Assembly: GCF_014845115.1 (NCBI RefSeq)
Contig: NZ_NKUI01000012.1
Span: 1-39,648, forward strand
Origin: Methylorubrum zatmanii
GTDB lineage: Bacteria; Pseudomonadota; Alphaproteobacteria; Rhizobiales; Beijerinckiaceae
Reading direction: 5' to 3'
Length of the DNA stretch: 39,648 nt
The position numbers were made by a program, and so were the translations under genes. Shown one piece after another: positions 8,730-17,811 of the stretch (the stretch's first letter is position 1; every line of letters begins with the position of its first letter). The notes under the pieces are model-generated. The model was not told where the DNA came from. It ran no database searches and was given only the letters and a program-made list of their open reading frames with translations.

Positions 8730-9770
8730 ATGAGATCGGAAGACTTCGGTACGACGCGGGAGGGCGAGAAGGTCACCCGTCATACGCTGGCCCGCGATGG
8801 GATCCGTGTGCGGGTGATCGATTTCGGTGCCGTGGTCACCGCCATCGAGGTGCCGGATCGGCAGGGACGCTGCGCCAACGTCGTCCTCGCCCTCGACACG
8901 GTCGAAGGCTACGAGACGGTGAGCCCACATTTCGGCGCGATTGCCGGGCGCTTTGCCAACCGCATCGCCGGCGGCCGCTTCACCCTCGATGGCCGGACCT
9001 ATCGGCTTCCGATCAACGAGCCGCCCAACACCATGCATGGCGGCCCGCGGGGATTTGCCAAACGTCTCTGGCAGGTCGCTTCGGCCGACGAGACGAGGCT
9101 GGCGCTGAGGCGGCTTAGCCCGGACGGCGAGGAAGGGTTTCCGGGCGATCTCGCGGTGGAGGTGGTCTACAGCCTTCCCGAGGCCGGCTCTCTGCGCATC
9201 GATTACAAGGCCACGACCGATCGCCCGACGGTCGTGAACCTGACCAATCACAGCTACTTCAATCTCGCCGGCGAGGGCGCGGGCGACGTGCTGGACCATG
9301 TCGTGCGGATCGAAGCCGACGCCTATACGCCGACCGACGCGACGCAAATTCCGACCGGTGCCATCGCTCCGGTCGCCGGCACGCCCCTCGATTTCCGTGA
9401 ACCGGCGCGCGTCGGCGCCCACATCCGCGAGGGTCATCCGCAGATCGTCATCGCCAAGGGCTACGACCACACCTTCGTGCTGCGCGGCCCGGACGGAGAT
9501 CTACGCCCGGCGGCCTCCTGCCACTGCCCGGCGAGCGGCCGGCGCCTTGAGATCGCGACGACCCAGCCGGCGCTCCAGCTTTATACCGGCAACAATCTCG
9601 ACGGGACGCTGGTCGGACCTTCGGGGCGAACCTACCGCTCGGGCGACGGGATCTGCTTCGAAACACAAGGGTTTCCGGACGCGCCGAATCACCCGCACTT
9701 TCCGAGCGCTGTTCTGCGGCCGGGGCAGGTGTTCACGGCGAGCACGCTCTACCGATTCTCGGTTGCCTGA
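8730..9770 (+). CDS. galM: Aldose 1-epimerase (galactose mutarotase)
   Basis: The product (346 aa, normal family length) interconverts alpha and beta anomers of aldoses in the cytoplasm. The galactose mutarotase beta-sandwich is recognisable from AGRFANRI near residue 72, H103 in NTMHGG, H174 in NHSYFNLAG (expected general acid) and E311 in CFETQGFPDAPNH (expected base). The ATG at 8730 follows a G-rich stretch that can act as the ribosome site. It lies 82 bp after the ABC exporter and converges with rsfS with a 21-bp gap. No other sugar genes adjoin it, so its physiological sugar is unknown. Confidence 0.92.
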   Translation: MRSEDFGTTREGEKVTRHTLARDGIRVRVIDFGAVVTAIEVPDRQGRCANVVLALDTVEGYETVSPHFGAIAGRFANRIAGGRFTLDGRTYRLPINEPPNTMHGGPRGFAKRLWQVASADETRLALRRLSPDGEEGFPGDLAVEVVYSLPEAGSLRIDYKATTDRPTVVNLTNHSYFNLAGEGAGDVLDHVVRIEADAYTPTDATQIPTGAIAPVAGTPLDFREPARVGAHIREGHPQIVIAKGYDHTFVLRGPDGDLRPAASCHCPASGRRLEIATTQPALQLYTGNNLDGTLVGPSGRTYRSGDGICFETQGFPDAPNHPHFPSAVLRPGQVFTASTLYRFSVA

Positions 9771-9791
9771 ACGACGTGGCGGGGTGAAGCC

Positions 9792-10232
9792 TCAGCCGGC
9801 GAGGCGAGCGCCGGTCGGACGGTCGGCGCCCCAGATCTTCTCAAGGTTGTAGAAGCCACGCACCTCGGGCCGGAAGATGTGGACGAGGATGTCGCCCGCA
9901 TCGATCAGAACCCAATCGCAGGCCGGCATGCCCTCGACGCGGGCATTGCCGAAACCCTTGGCCTTCATTTCCTGGATGATCTTGTCGGCGATCGAGCCGA
10001 CATGGCGCTGAGAGCGGCCCGACGCGATGATCATCGTGTCGGCGAGCGAGGTCTTGCCGGCGAGATCGATCTCGACGGTCTCCTCTGCCTTCATCTCGTC
10101 GAGGCATCCGAGGGCGAGGGCCTTCAGGGCCTCCGAGGTATCGGTCACGGGGTCGGAGCTGACGGCTCCTTGGGCGATGTGTGCGGACAGGGTTTCGGTT
10201 CCCGGCAATCGGTTTTGCGGCGAAGCCGCCAC
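9792..10232 (-). CDS. rsfS: Ribosomal silencing factor RsfS
   Basis: RsfS binds protein L14 (uL14) of the 50S subunit and blocks 30S joining, lowering translation during starvation. The core matches the family: KALALGCLDEMKAEETVEIDL, the strand KTSLADTMIIASGRSQRHV, and CDWVLIDAGDILVHIF followed by FYNLEKIWG. The assigned GTG start at 10232 (146 aa) lies inside a hairpin (10223-10251) and gives about 30 extra residues; a GTG at 10148 would give 118 aa, nearer the family norm. It is the last gene of the proB-proA-nadD-rsfS run. NadD and RsfS are neighbours in most bacteria, which supports the call. Confidence 0.92.
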   Translation of the reverse strand: MAASPQNRLPGTETLSAHIAQGAVSSDPVTDTSEALKALALGCLDEMKAEETVEIDLAGKTSLADTMIIASGRSQRHVGSIADKIIQEMKAKGFGNARVEGMPACDWVLIDAGDILVHIFRPEVRGFYNLEKIWGADRPTGARLAG

Positions 10233-10251
10233 TTGCCGAAATTGGCGGCTT
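10223..10251 (-). other. Hairpin over the rsfS start region
   Basis: AAGCCGCC (10223-10230) and GGCGGCTT (10244-10251) form a perfect 8-bp stem that covers the candidate GTG start codon (10230-10232) of rsfS. It could hide that start from ribosomes or show that the true start is further downstream. Confidence 0.4.
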
Positions 10252-10255
10252 TCGT

Positions 10256-10272
10256 CCCGCTTTTCAAGCGGG
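10256..10272 (-). other. Hairpin in the nadD-rsfS spacer
   Basis: CCCGCTT (10256-10262) and AAGCGGG (10266-10272) form a perfect 7-bp stem with a 3-nt loop, 10 bp downstream of the nadD stop on the minus strand. No T-tract follows on that strand, so it is more likely a processing or attenuation structure than a full terminator. Confidence 0.4.
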
Positions 10273-10281
10273 CTGAGCGCC

Positions 10282-11025
10282 CTAACGCGTCGGCGCCCGC
10301 GCGCTTTCGGCCGTGTCGGCGGCAGAATTCGGCACTCTGTTGCGCAAAGCGGTCGAGGAAAGCTCGGAACGGGGCCCGTGCAGGAAGGTCCAGGCGGGGG
10401 GATGGCGGGAGGCGAGCGAGGATGCTTCCGCCTCCGGTACCCGGTCCGCGGCGAAGGCCTGGGCCGCCCTCGCCGCAGGAGCGGTCAGGGTATGGCCCGG
10501 CCGGTCGATCACCGCGACCGGCACCAGTTCCATGATCTCCTCGAAGCTGCGCCAGCGATGGAAGCTGCCGAGCGAATCCGCTCCCATGATCCAGACGAAG
10601 CGCAAGCCCGGCCGCCGCCGCACCAGCCAGCGCAGCGTGTCGATGGTGTAGCGGCTGCCGATCATCGCCTCGAAACCGGTGACGGCGATGCGGGGGTCGG
10701 AGGCCAGCGTCCGGGCCTGCGCGACCCGCGCCTGCAGCGGCGCCAGGGCGCCGCGATCCTTCAGCGGATTGCCGGGCGTCACCAGCCACCACACCCGGTT
10801 CAGCCGCAGGCGCCGGAGGGCGGTCCGGCTGACATGGAGGTGGCCGGCATGGGCCGGGTTGAACGAGCCGCCGTAGAGGCCGATCCGCAGGCCCGGGGCC
10901 GCCGGCGGCAGAGCGTCGTCGCGCAGGGGAAACGCTTTCAGCGCGTCACGGCCGTGTCTGGCCGCTGCCGTGGACCCGGTACTTGAAGGTGGTGAGCTGT
11001 TCGACCCCCACCGGTCCACGGGCAT
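10282..11025 (-). CDS. nadD: Nicotinate-nucleotide adenylyltransferase
   Basis: NadD joins nicotinate mononucleotide and ATP to form deamido-NAD in the cytoplasm. The nucleotidyltransferase motif [16 protein letters not shown] contains the expected (H/T)xGH element, and the second motif [12 protein letters not shown] corresponds to the ISSTxIR signature. The start is uncertain: the frame has no ATG, GTG or TTG between the proA stop (10946) and the first conserved strand. The ATG at 11025 is therefore used, giving 247 aa and an 80-nt overlap with proA. A CTG start near 10940 would give the usual family length of about 215-220 aa. It lies between proA and rsfS, the standard context. Confidence 0.9.
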   Translation of the reverse strand: MPVDRWGSNSSPPSSTGSTAAARHGRDALKAFPLRDDALPPAAPGLRIGLYGGSFNPAHAGHLHVSRTALRRLRLNRVWWLVTPGNPLKDRGALAPLQARVAQARTLASDPRIAVTGFEAMIGSRYTIDTLRWLVRRRPGLRFVWIMGADSLGSFHRWRSFEEIMELVPVAVIDRPGHTLTAPAARAAQAFAADRVPEAEASSLASRHPPAWTFLHGPRSELSSTALRNRVPNSAADTAESARAPTR

Positions 11026-12244
11026 GCATGCGGCCGGTGGCGATGCCGATCTCGGCGCCGAAGCCGAACTCGCCGCCATCGGCGAACTGGGTCGAGGCAT
11101 TGTGGACTACGATCGCCGAATCGACCTCGTTGAGGAAGCGGGTGGCGGCCTCGGTGTCGTCGGTGATGATCGCGTCGGTGTGGTGCGAGCCGTTGGCCTC
11201 GATATGGGCGATGGCCGCATCGAGCCCATCGACCACCTTCGCCGAGATGATCGCGTCGAGATACTCGGTGCGCCAATCCGTGTCGGTGGCGGGGCTCACC
11301 CGCGGGTCGGTGGCCTGGGTCGCCGCGTCGCCGCGGATGGCGCAGCCGGCTTCGAGCAGGGCCTCGACCAGCGGCTTGAGATGGGTTTTTGCCACGGCCG
11401 CATCGACGAGAAGCGTCTCGGCGGCGCCGCAGATGCCGGTGCGGCGCATCTTGCTGTTCACGAGCAGGGTACGGGCCATGGCGAGGTCGGCGCCCTCGGC
11501 CACGTAGACATGGCAGATGCCGTCGAGATGGGCGAAGACCGGCACCTTGGCCTCTGCCTGGACCCGCTCGACGAGGCTGCGCCCGCCGCGGGGCACGATC
11601 ACGTCGACGCAGCCGCCAAGGCCGGTGAGCATCAGCCCCACCGCCGCCCGGTCGCGGGTCGGCACGAGCTGGATCGCATCGGCGGGCAATCCGGCGCGGG
11701 TGAGGCCCTCGCTCATCGCCTGGGCGATGGCCGTGGCCGTACGGTGCGAATCCGAGCCGGCCCGCAAGATCGCCGCGTTGCCGGCCTTCAGGCAGAGCGC
11801 ACCGGCATCGGCCGTGACGTTCGGACGGCTCTCGAAGATGACGCCGACCACGCCGAGCGGCACCGAGATGCGCTCGATCAGCAGGCCGTTCGGCCGCTCG
11901 AAGGCAGCGAGCTGGCGGCCGACCGGATCGGCTAGGCTCGCCACCTTCTCCACCGCTTCGGCGATGGCCGCGACCCGGCCCTCGTCCAGGGTCAACCGGT
12001 CGAGGATCGCCTTGCTCAGCCCGGAGGCCTCGGCGGCGGACACGTCCCGCGCATTCTCTCGCAGGATCGCCGGGGCGCTGGCGCGGATCTGGTCGGCGAT
12101 GGCGCGCAGGGCCAGATCCTTGGTCTGCGCCGGGGCGAGCGCCATTGCCCGGCTCGCGGCACGGGCGCGCCGGCCGATACCGGCCATCAGGGTCGGGAGG
12201 TCGTCGGAATCCGCAAAATCGGACTTGAGGTTCAGGACAGGCAC
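10946..12244 (-). CDS. proA: Glutamate-5-semialdehyde dehydrogenase (gamma-glutamyl phosphate reductase)
   Basis: ProA (432 aa) reduces gamma-glutamyl phosphate to glutamate-5-semialdehyde with NADPH, the second step of proline synthesis. The aldehyde dehydrogenase-like fold shows [29 protein letters not shown] and the catalytic cysteine C272 in [13 protein letters not shown], with the C-terminal [19 protein letters not shown] block conserved. The GTG at 12244 was chosen because it gives normal length and has GGAAG upstream; the frame is open further up to 12346 but codes for a Cys-rich non-family stretch over two palindromes. It follows proB after 147 bp and overlaps the nadD frame at its 3' end. 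Confidence 0.94.
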   Translation of the reverse strand: MPVLNLKSDFADSDDLPTLMAGIGRRARAASRAMALAPAQTKDLALRAIADQIRASAPAILRENARDVSAAEASGLSKAILDRLTLDEGRVAAIAEAVEKVASLADPVGRQLAAFERPNGLLIERISVPLGVVGVIFESRPNVTADAGALCLKAGNAAILRAGSDSHRTATAIAQAMSEGLTRAGLPADAIQLVPTRDRAAVGLMLTGLGGCVDVIVPRGGRSLVERVQAEAKVPVFAHLDGICHVYVAEGADLAMARTLLVNSKMRRTGICGAAETLLVDAAVAKTHLKPLVEALLEAGCAIRGDAATQATDPRVSPATDTDWRTEYLDAIISAKVVDGLDAAIAHIEANGSHHTDAIITDDTEAATRFLNEVDSAIVVHNASTQFADGGEFGFGAEIGIATGRMHARGPVGVEQLTTFKYRVHGSGQTRP

Positions 12245-12278
12245 GATCCCGCTTCCCGTCTGGCGCCAAGAGGACGGC

Positions 12279-12305
12279 GCGATTGCGCAATCGCATGCAT
12301 ATGCA
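12279..12305. promoter_or_regulatory. Tandem palindromes in the proB-proA spacer
   Basis: Two perfect palindromes lie almost end to end: a 16-bp one (GCGATTGCGCAATCGC, 12279-12294) and a 10-bp one (TGCATATGCA, 12296-12305). They sit 35-61 bp upstream of the proA GTG in the 147-bp spacer after proB. They look like operator half-site pairs or a separate proA control region. No known binding protein is recognised. Confidence 0.4.
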
Positions 12306-12391
12306 CGTTCACAGGTCCGATTGCACGTCGCTGAGCCGTCGAACAAGCTCGGATGTTGGTGTTCGGCGGCTGCCGCAGGAACGATCCGGGA

Positions 12392-13525
12392 TCAGCTTCC
12401 GATCATCGCGAGGTCGTCACGGTGGATCATCTCGGTGCGCCCGGCCTGGACCGAGGCGGCGGCGATCTCACGGCTGGAACGGCCGATGATGCCGGCGGCG
12501 TCGATGCTGTCATAGGCCACCAGTCCGCGCCCGAGGATGCGTCCGTCCGGACCGCGGATGAGCACGGCATCGCCCTTGGCGAAGCTGCCCTCGATCGCGG
12601 TGACCCCCACCGGCAGCAGGCTCGCCCCGCCTTCGAGCGCGCGGGCCGCGCCGGCATCGACGACGAGCGTGCCGGAGGTCTCCAGCGCACCCGCGATCCA
12701 GGTCTTGCGGGCTGCCGTCGGCGTCGAGCCCGACAGGAACCACGTGCAGCGCCCGCCCTCGCGGATGGTCCGCAGCGGATTCTTGGCCCGTCCGTCGGCG
12801 ATGACCATGTGGGTGCCGCCGCTCGCGGCGATCTTGGCCGCCTCGATCTTGGTGCGCATGCCGCCACGGGACAGTTCGGAGGCGGGCCCGCCGGCCATCG
12901 CCTCGATCTCCGCCGTCACCCGCTCGACCACCGGCAGATGCCGGGCCTGCGGATCGCTGTGCGGCGGCGCCGTGTAGAGGCCGTCGATGTCGGAGAACAG
13001 CACCAGCACATCGGCGCCGATCATCGTGGCGACACGGGCGGCCAGCCGATCGTTGTCGCCGTAGCGGATCTCGGCGGTGGCCACCGTGTCGTTCTCGTTG
13101 ACGACCGGGACCGCGCGCACTTCGAGCAGCTTCTGCATCGTGGCGCGGGCATTGAGGTAGCGGCGGCGCTCCTCGGTGTCCCTCGGCGTCACCAGCACTT
13201 GGCCGGCCACGATGTCGTGATGGCCCAGAGCCTCGGTCCAGTAGCGGGCGAGCGCGATCTGGCCCACGGCGGCCGAGGCCTGGCTCTCTTCCAGGCGCAG
13301 GGCGCCGGGGGGCAGCCCGAGGACCGTCCGCCCCAGGGCGACCGCGCCGGAGGACACCACGACGACGTCGACACCGCGCCCGTGCAGGTCGGCGACATCC
13401 TCGGCCAGCGCGGCGAGCCATGCGTGGCGCAAGCGCCCTTGCCCCCGGTCCACGAGGAGGGCCGAGCCGACCTTGATGACGACGCGGCGAAATTCTTCGA
13501 GGGCGGGCGGACGAACCACATTCAT
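12392..13525 (-). CDS. proB: Glutamate 5-kinase
   Basis: ProB (377 aa) phosphorylates glutamate to start proline synthesis and is normally inhibited by proline. The N-terminal amino-acid kinase domain shows [30 protein letters not shown] and [10 protein letters not shown]. After residue 270 a PUA domain follows ([22 protein letters not shown]...[10 protein letters not shown]), as in the long form of the enzyme. The start at 13525 (MNVVRPP) matches family N-termini; upstream codons to 13576 look non-coding. It is first in the proB-proA-nadD-rsfS series. The GTPase gene obgE, often upstream in alphaproteobacteria, is absent here and is replaced by a divergent receiver gene. Confidence 0.94.
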   Translation of the reverse strand: MNVVRPPALEEFRRVVIKVGSALLVDRGQGRLRHAWLAALAEDVADLHGRGVDVVVVSSGAVALGRTVLGLPPGALRLEESQASAAVGQIALARYWTEALGHHDIVAGQVLVTPRDTEERRRYLNARATMQKLLEVRAVPVVNENDTVATAEIRYGDNDRLAARVATMIGADVLVLFSDIDGLYTAPPHSDPQARHLPVVERVTAEIEAMAGGPASELSRGGMRTKIEAAKIAASGGTHMVIADGRAKNPLRTIREGGRCTWFLSGSTPTAARKTWIAGALETSGTLVVDAGAARALEGGASLLPVGVTAIEGSFAKGDAVLIRGPDGRILGRGLVAYDSIDAAGIIGRSSREIAAASVQAGRTEMIHRDDLAMIGS

Positions 13526-13809
13526 GCGGAAGTCGTTTCGGTGGTCGTGAGCGGGATCGAAGGGGCGGTGCCGCATGCCGGCACTCCGGCTCTGTGCATG
13601 AAGCGGCCGGACTTGGCCAGATCCTTGCTGCGCATGCGAGCCCCACGGGGGTGGGCTGCAGGATCGTAGCGCGCGATGGTCTCAAAGCGAATTTATACCT
13701 GAGATCGATTAACTCATATTAACTGCGTTGGCCCAGGGAGAAGCGCCGAGACGACAATCGGCCGAGGGGCCCACGTGTCTCTACGTACCGGTTCTTGAGG
13801 GAGGACCCG

Positions 13810-14184
13810 TTGCCAGAAAGCGCCTTGCGCGGCCGTCGCCTGCTCGTGGTCGAGGACGATTATTTCTGGGCCGACGAACTGAGCCAGGGTCTGAAGCGTG
13901 TTGGAGCCGTGGTTCTCGGGCCTGCCGCGAGCGTCGATGCGGCCGGGGCCTTTCTTCAGTCGCAGCCTGACACCGACGGGGTGATCCTCGACATCAATCT
14001 CAGGGGTGAACGGTCCTACCCCATCGCCGACCTGCTGCTCGCCCGGGGCGTGCCGTTCATCATCATGACCGGCTACGACATGGAAGCACTGCCGGCCGGC
14101 TACGCCGCCGTTCCCCGGCTCGAAAAACCGGTCGCCCTCGATGCCGTGGTCCAGGCGGTGGAAAGGCTGCTGACGCCCGGCTGA
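13810..14184 (+). CDS. Single-domain response regulator (CheY-like receiver)
   Basis: This 124-aa protein is a lone receiver domain. It retains the acidic pair in VVEDD (D16, D17), the phospho-accepting D61 in VILDINLRGE, T87 in IIMTGYD and K106 in LEKP. There is no output domain, so it probably passes phosphate or binds a partner. The TTG at 13810 is preferred because GAGGGAGG stands 5 nt upstream. A TTG at 13795 is in frame but has no site. It is monocistronic, divergent from proB and convergent with the YdcF-type gene. The partner kinase cannot be told from position. Its DIN-LRGE motif is typical of alphaproteobacterial receivers paired with HWE/HisKA_2 kinases. Confidence 0.8.
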   Translation: MPESALRGRRLLVVEDDYFWADELSQGLKRVGAVVLGPAASVDAAGAFLQSQPDTDGVILDINLRGERSYPIADLLLARGVPFIIMTGYDMEALPAGYAAVPRLEKPVALDAVVQAVERLLTPG

Positions 14185-14194
14185 GCCCGGGCGC

Positions 14195-14893
14195 TCACTC
14201 CGCCTCGTGCAGCAGGCGTTCAGCCACGATCTTCACCGGCGGCCGCCGGCTGATCAGCACGGCGAACCGCGATTGTTCGGGATCCGTCTCGAAGCGGGTA
14301 CGCAGCCAGGCGACGAGGAACTTGAGATATTCGGCGCCGAGGAGACGCGTCGCCGCCGGATCGGCCCACCAGCGCTCGATCTCGAGCCCCTCCGTGACGA
14401 CGGGATAGGGGATCACGGTCTCGCCCGCGTTCAGGGCATGGCGCAGCTCTACCAGGGTGCGGGGCATGTGGTAGCTCGATGTCACCACCGCGACGGTGCC
14501 GAAGCGGTGGCGACGCATCCAGCGCCTTGTCTCGATGGCGTTGCCGATGGTGTTGCGGGCCCGGTAATCCAGATCGACGCAGCAGGAAATCCACTGCTCC
14601 TGCGCGGGGTTGAGCCGTATGATCTCCTCGCGCGTGGTCCGCTCGTTCACGCCGGAGATCAGCAGCCGCTTTCCGCGACCGCCCGCGAGCAGATCGATGG
14701 CATCGCCGATGCGCTGCGCGCCGCCGGTCATCGCGACGATTCCGTCCGCCCCGTCGAGGCTCGGCCTTTCGGCGCGTTCGACCTCGGCGACGAAGGCGAG
14801 AAAGCCGCCGGCCAGCACGAGCACACCGATCACGGCGAGGCCGAGGATGGCCCGAAGCAACCAAGCCCTCCGGCGCGGGGGAGCGTCACTCAT
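14195..14893 (-). CDS. YdcF/ElyC-family membrane protein (DUF218)
   Basis: This 232-aa protein has one N-terminal membrane helix (about residues 14-36) followed by a DUF218 domain. The domain includes GIVAMTGGAQRIGDAIDLL, KRLLISGVN, and FGTVAVVTSSYHMPRTLVELR. Members such as ElyC and SanA act in the envelope and influence peptidoglycan or lipid-carrier metabolism; the reaction is not established. It lies downstream of ftsE-ftsX on the same strand, an order conserved in Rhizobiales, which points to cell-envelope work during division. An ATG at 14911 is an alternative start six residues upstream. Confidence 0.8.
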   Translation of the reverse strand: MSDAPPRRRAWLLRAILGLAVIGVLVLAGGFLAFVAEVERAERPSLDGADGIVAMTGGAQRIGDAIDLLAGGRGKRLLISGVNERTTREEIIRLNPAQEQWISCCVDLDYRARNTIGNAIETRRWMRRHRFGTVAVVTSSYHMPRTLVELRHALNAGETVIPYPVVTEGLEIERWWADPAATRLLGAEYLKFLVAWLRTRFETDPEQSRFAVLISRRPPVKIVAERLLHEAE

Positions 14894-15141
14894 TCCCGTG
14901 CCGGCCGCCATCGCGGAGCGGATCGGGTCTCGGCTCGACAGATCCGCCCAGAGCCAGCCGAACGCTTCCGAGGAGGCGTCTCGGGGCGTGTTCCCAGGGT
15001 GCCGGCCCGGGCCGGCCGCCTGTCGGCGGGGCACTCGCGGAAGCATGACGAACGGAACAGCGGCTCATGACGATTTCGTGCCGGGAAAGTCTCGGCCCAC
15101 GAGAGTTGATGAAAGGTTAACGCGACAGGCGGAGTTTCCTT

Positions 15142-16113
15142 TTAGCGAAGGAAGCGACGGACGGTGACCCGCGACACCGCCGCCGTGACGAGGGAGGCGA
15201 TCACGCCGATGAACACGATCATCGCGTAGCCGCGCCAGCTGATCTGAAACGTCCCGAACAGGGCCTCGATCTCCTCTCCCGTCGGGCCGGAGCGGGACAT
15301 CCGCGCCAGCAGGCCGGCCAGGGCGCAGGTGAGCAGCGCGGCGCCGGCGCCGAAGGCCCCTCCCCTGAGCCCGAGGCGGAAGAAGCGGCTCTGAAACGCC
15401 TTGGCGATGTAGTCGTCGTCGGCGCCGACGAAGTGCAGCACCTCGACCACTTCCCGGTTCCCCGCCATGGCGCCGCGGGTGGCGAAGACCACGGCGAGGC
15501 CGGCCGCCAGCAGCACCAGGACGACGATGCCGATGCCGATCCCGGCGAAGGTGTTGGCCATGGTCGAGAGGCGCTGTAGCCAGAGCGCGTGGTCGTCGAG
15601 GCTGGCCACCCCCGGCAGGGCTTCGGTGAGGGTCGTGCGCAGGGCCTTGAGATCGGGCTGCCCGTCGCTCGACAGGGTGAGGGCGATCAGCCGCGGCACC
15701 GGCAGGTCGGACAGGTCGAGCCCGCTGCCGAGCCACGGCTCTAGCAACCGTTCCGACTCGCCCTTGGAGAACACCCGCGCGGACGCGATGCCCGGCGCCG
15801 CGCGGGCGAGGCTTTCCGCCCGCTTCACATCCGCCTCGATGTCGCGCCCGGCTCCCGGACGGATCTGCACCGTGACTTCCTGCGCGACGCTGCTCTGCCA
15901 CTGGCCGGCGCTGGAGACGGCGATCTCGGCCGCGCCGGCACAGAGCGCGGCGAGGAAGGTGAGGATGGCGATGACGGCCGCGAGCGCGCGGCTCGCCGCC
16001 GAGTCGGTCGGCACCAGGGGCGCGTTCCGGCGCAGGTTGACCGGCAGCGGCGGCTCGGTGGTGGACGGGGCGACCCTGGCGGCGCCCTGGGTCGGGGAGT
16101 GCACCTCGCTCAT
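15142..16113 (-). CDS. ftsX: Cell division ABC transporter permease-like protein FtsX
   Basis: FtsX (323 aa) with FtsE forms an ABC-type complex of the divisome that does not transport but activates periplasmic amidase systems. One membrane helix lies near residues 41-66, then a periplasmic domain to about 180, then three helices (near 190-212, 250-275, 297-318), the FtsX topology. The segment REVVEVLHFVGADDDYIAKAF matches the conserved FtsX cytoplasmic loop. An N-terminal Pro/Thr-rich stretch of about 40 residues precedes the first helix. The start codon overlaps the ftsE stop (ATGA), showing translational coupling. A 248-bp spacer follows before the YdcF-type gene. Confidence 0.92.
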   Translation of the reverse strand: MSEVHSPTQGAARVAPSTTEPPLPVNLRRNAPLVPTDSAASRALAAVIAILTFLAALCAGAAEIAVSSAGQWQSSVAQEVTVQIRPGAGRDIEADVKRAESLARAAPGIASARVFSKGESERLLEPWLGSGLDLSDLPVPRLIALTLSSDGQPDLKALRTTLTEALPGVASLDDHALWLQRLSTMANTFAGIGIGIVVLVLLAAGLAVVFATRGAMAGNREVVEVLHFVGADDDYIAKAFQSRFFRLGLRGGAFGAGAALLTCALAGLLARMSRSGPTGEEIEALFGTFQISWRGYAMIVFIGVIASLVTAAVSRVTVRRFLR

Positions 16114-16823
16114 GGGCCCTCCACCCGCAGGCGGCCTTCGGAGAGCACCATGCGGCGCGCCTCGACCAGATCCATCAGGCTGAAATCGTGGGTGGCGATC
16201 ACCACCGAGGTGCCGAGCCGGTTCAGTTCCATGAACAGCCGCAGCAGGCGCCGCGCCAAGCTCGGATCGACGTTGCCGGTCGGCTCGTCGGCGAGCAGCA
16301 ACTCCGGCCGGGCGATCAGGGCACGGGCGATGGCCGCGCGCTGCTTCTCGCCGCCGGAGAGCAGCGGCGGCAGGACGTGCATGCGCTCGCCCAATCCGAC
16401 CCAGCGCAGCAGTTCGACCACCTCCGCCCGATAGCTCGTCTCGGCCCGCTCCTGCACCCGCAGGGGCAAGGCCACATTCTCGTAGGTGGTGAGGTGATCG
16501 AGCAGGCGGAAATCCTGGAACACCACGCCCATCCGGCGGCGCAGGCCGGTGAGGGCGTCGTTGGAAATGCCGCTGACCTCCTTGCCGAACACCGAGACGA
16601 GGCCGCGGGTCGGGCGCGCCGAGAGCAGGATCAGGCGCAGCAGCGTCGTCTTGCCCGCCCCCGAGGGGCCGGTGAGAAACTGGAACGAGTGCGGCGCGAT
16701 CTCGAAGCTCACATCGGACAGGATCTCCGGCCCGAGGCCGTAGCGCATGCCGACGCTCTCGAACCGGACAACGGGCTCCTCCGCGCCGGACAGGAGGCTG
16801 CCCGTGTTCTTCCCAGCCGACAA
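16110..16823 (-). CDS. ftsE: Cell division ATP-binding protein FtsE
   Basis: FtsE (237 aa) is the ATPase of the FtsEX divisome complex. It has Walker A GPSGAGKTT (52-60), Q-loop VFQDFRLLDHLT, signature LLSGGEKQR, Walker B ELLLADEPTGNVD and an H-loop THD. The start is inferred: no ATG or GTG fits, and a TTG at 16823 has GGAG about 10 nt upstream and gives normal length. The same frame stays open to 16937, but that part runs through a dispersed palindrome (16896-16942) and is unlike the family. It is divergent from the zinc-ribbon membrane protein gene, an arrangement found in other alphaproteobacteria. Confidence 0.92.
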   Translation of the reverse strand: MSAGKNTGSLLSGAEEPVVRFESVGMRYGLGPEILSDVSFEIAPHSFQFLTGPSGAGKTTLLRLILLSARPTRGLVSVFGKEVSGISNDALTGLRRRMGVVFQDFRLLDHLTTYENVALPLRVQERAETSYRAEVVELLRWVGLGERMHVLPPLLSGGEKQRAAIARALIARPELLLADEPTGNVDPSLARRLLRLFMELNRLGTSVVIATHDFSLMDLVEARRMVLSEGRLRVEGP

Positions 16824-16895
16824 GGCCCGTTCACTCCACGCTTCGTCTTCGAGGCCGGTGGGGATCCGCCGAGGATCCTCCGCGGATCGGCTCCT

Positions 16896-16942
16896 GCATC
16901 GTCGTTTTCCCGAAAGCCGGAAACCACCTTTCGGCACGATGC
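16896..16942. repeat. Dispersed palindrome, copy 2
   Basis: A 47-nt element with perfect outer arms GCATCGT (16896-16902) and ACGATGC (16936-16942) and inner arms CCGAAAG/CTTTCGG. It has the same length and layout as the element at 18779-18825, including the CCGG...CCTTTCGG centre. It lies in the divergent ftsE/zinc-ribbon promoter region, so it is a REP-type element or a shared binding site. Confidence 0.65.
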
Positions 16943-17058
16943 GCTAGCCGCGAGAGGCTTCACGGCCGGTTAACCCTAAACGGGGAGAACGTTTGTGTCC
17001 TTTTCGCGAGCGCGGCAACCCGCTGCCGGGACCTGAACCCAACGCGGCCTCCGTCGCC

Positions 17059-17811
17059 ATGCTGATCGTCTGCCCGGCCTGCGCCAGCGAGTATCGCATC
17101 GATGCCGAGCGTGTCGGAACGGCGGGGCGCTCGGTGCGCTGCGCTGCCTGCCGCGAGACGTGGTTCATCTCCTCCGACGAAGTGACCACCGCCCTGTTCG
17201 AGGAGATGGAGGCGGCCGAGGAAGCGGCCGCGCCCGCCCCGCCTGAACCCGAGCCTGACCCGGTGCCGGTCGCTGCACCGGCCGAGGACCCGCCGCGCCG
17301 CCCGCGTCCGGTCGCGACGAAGAACCGCAAACGCAAGAAGCCGGTGCGCCGGCTCTCACCCGCTTTGGCTGCCGGCATCGCCGCCGCCGTGGTCCTGCCG
17401 CTCGCCCTGCTCGGTCGGGTCGGAATCGTGCGGGCGATGCCGCAGACCGCCGGCCTGTTCGCGGGGATCGGCCTGCCGGTGAACCTGCGCGGCATCGACA
17501 TCAGGGACATCGCCGCCTTCCAGGTTCCGGCCGAGGGCGGCAATCCCGCACGGCTCGAGGTGGAGGGAGACATCGTCGGCGTGGCCCGCGAGCGTGTCCC
17601 GGTCCCGCCGATCGAGGTCGAGGTGCGCGACGCGGCCGGGCAGCCGCTCTATCGCTGGAGCGTTCCGGGCCCGCGCGCCGCCCTGGAGCCGAGCGAGCGG
17701 GCCCGTTTCAAGGCGAGCCTGTCGGCGCCGCCGGAGAAGGGGCGTCAGATCGAGGTGCGCTTCGCCACCGGGCCGGCCTCGACGGAGGTGCGCGCCGAGG
17801 CGTCCCGGTGA
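17059..17811 (+). CDS. MJ0042-type zinc-ribbon membrane protein
   Basis: The product (250 aa) opens with a four-cysteine zinc ribbon of the MJ0042 type: C5 and C8 in CPAC, C28 and C31 in CAAC, with ASEYRID and GRSVRC between. A Pro/Glu/Ala-rich linker and a basic patch (KNRKRKKPVRR) precede a single membrane helix (about residues 103-122). The C-terminal part resembles DUF3426, an Ig-like periplasmic domain (RLEVEGDIVGVARERVPVPPIEVEVRD region). The zinc ribbon would face the cytoplasm. The function is unknown. Its conserved position opposite ftsE suggests an envelope or division role; that is inference only. Confidence 0.82.
   Translation: MLIVCPACASEYRIDAERVGTAGRSVRCAACRETWFISSDEVTTALFEEMEAAEEAAAPAPPEPEPDPVPVAAPAEDPPRRPRPVATKNRKRKKPVRRLSPALAAGIAAAVVLPLALLGRVGIVRAMPQTAGLFAGIGLPVNLRGIDIRDIAAFQVPAEGGNPARLEVEGDIVGVARERVPVPPIEVEVRDAAGQPLYRWSVPGPRAALEPSERARFKASLSAPPEKGRQIEVRFATGPASTEVRAEASR

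Noticed and set aside
6440..8776. Very long open frame on the minus strand opposite the ABC exporter
   Set aside because: The plus strand has complete Walker and signature motifs in one frame; the antisense frame is Arg/Gly/His-rich without motifs, as expected from high GC third positions.
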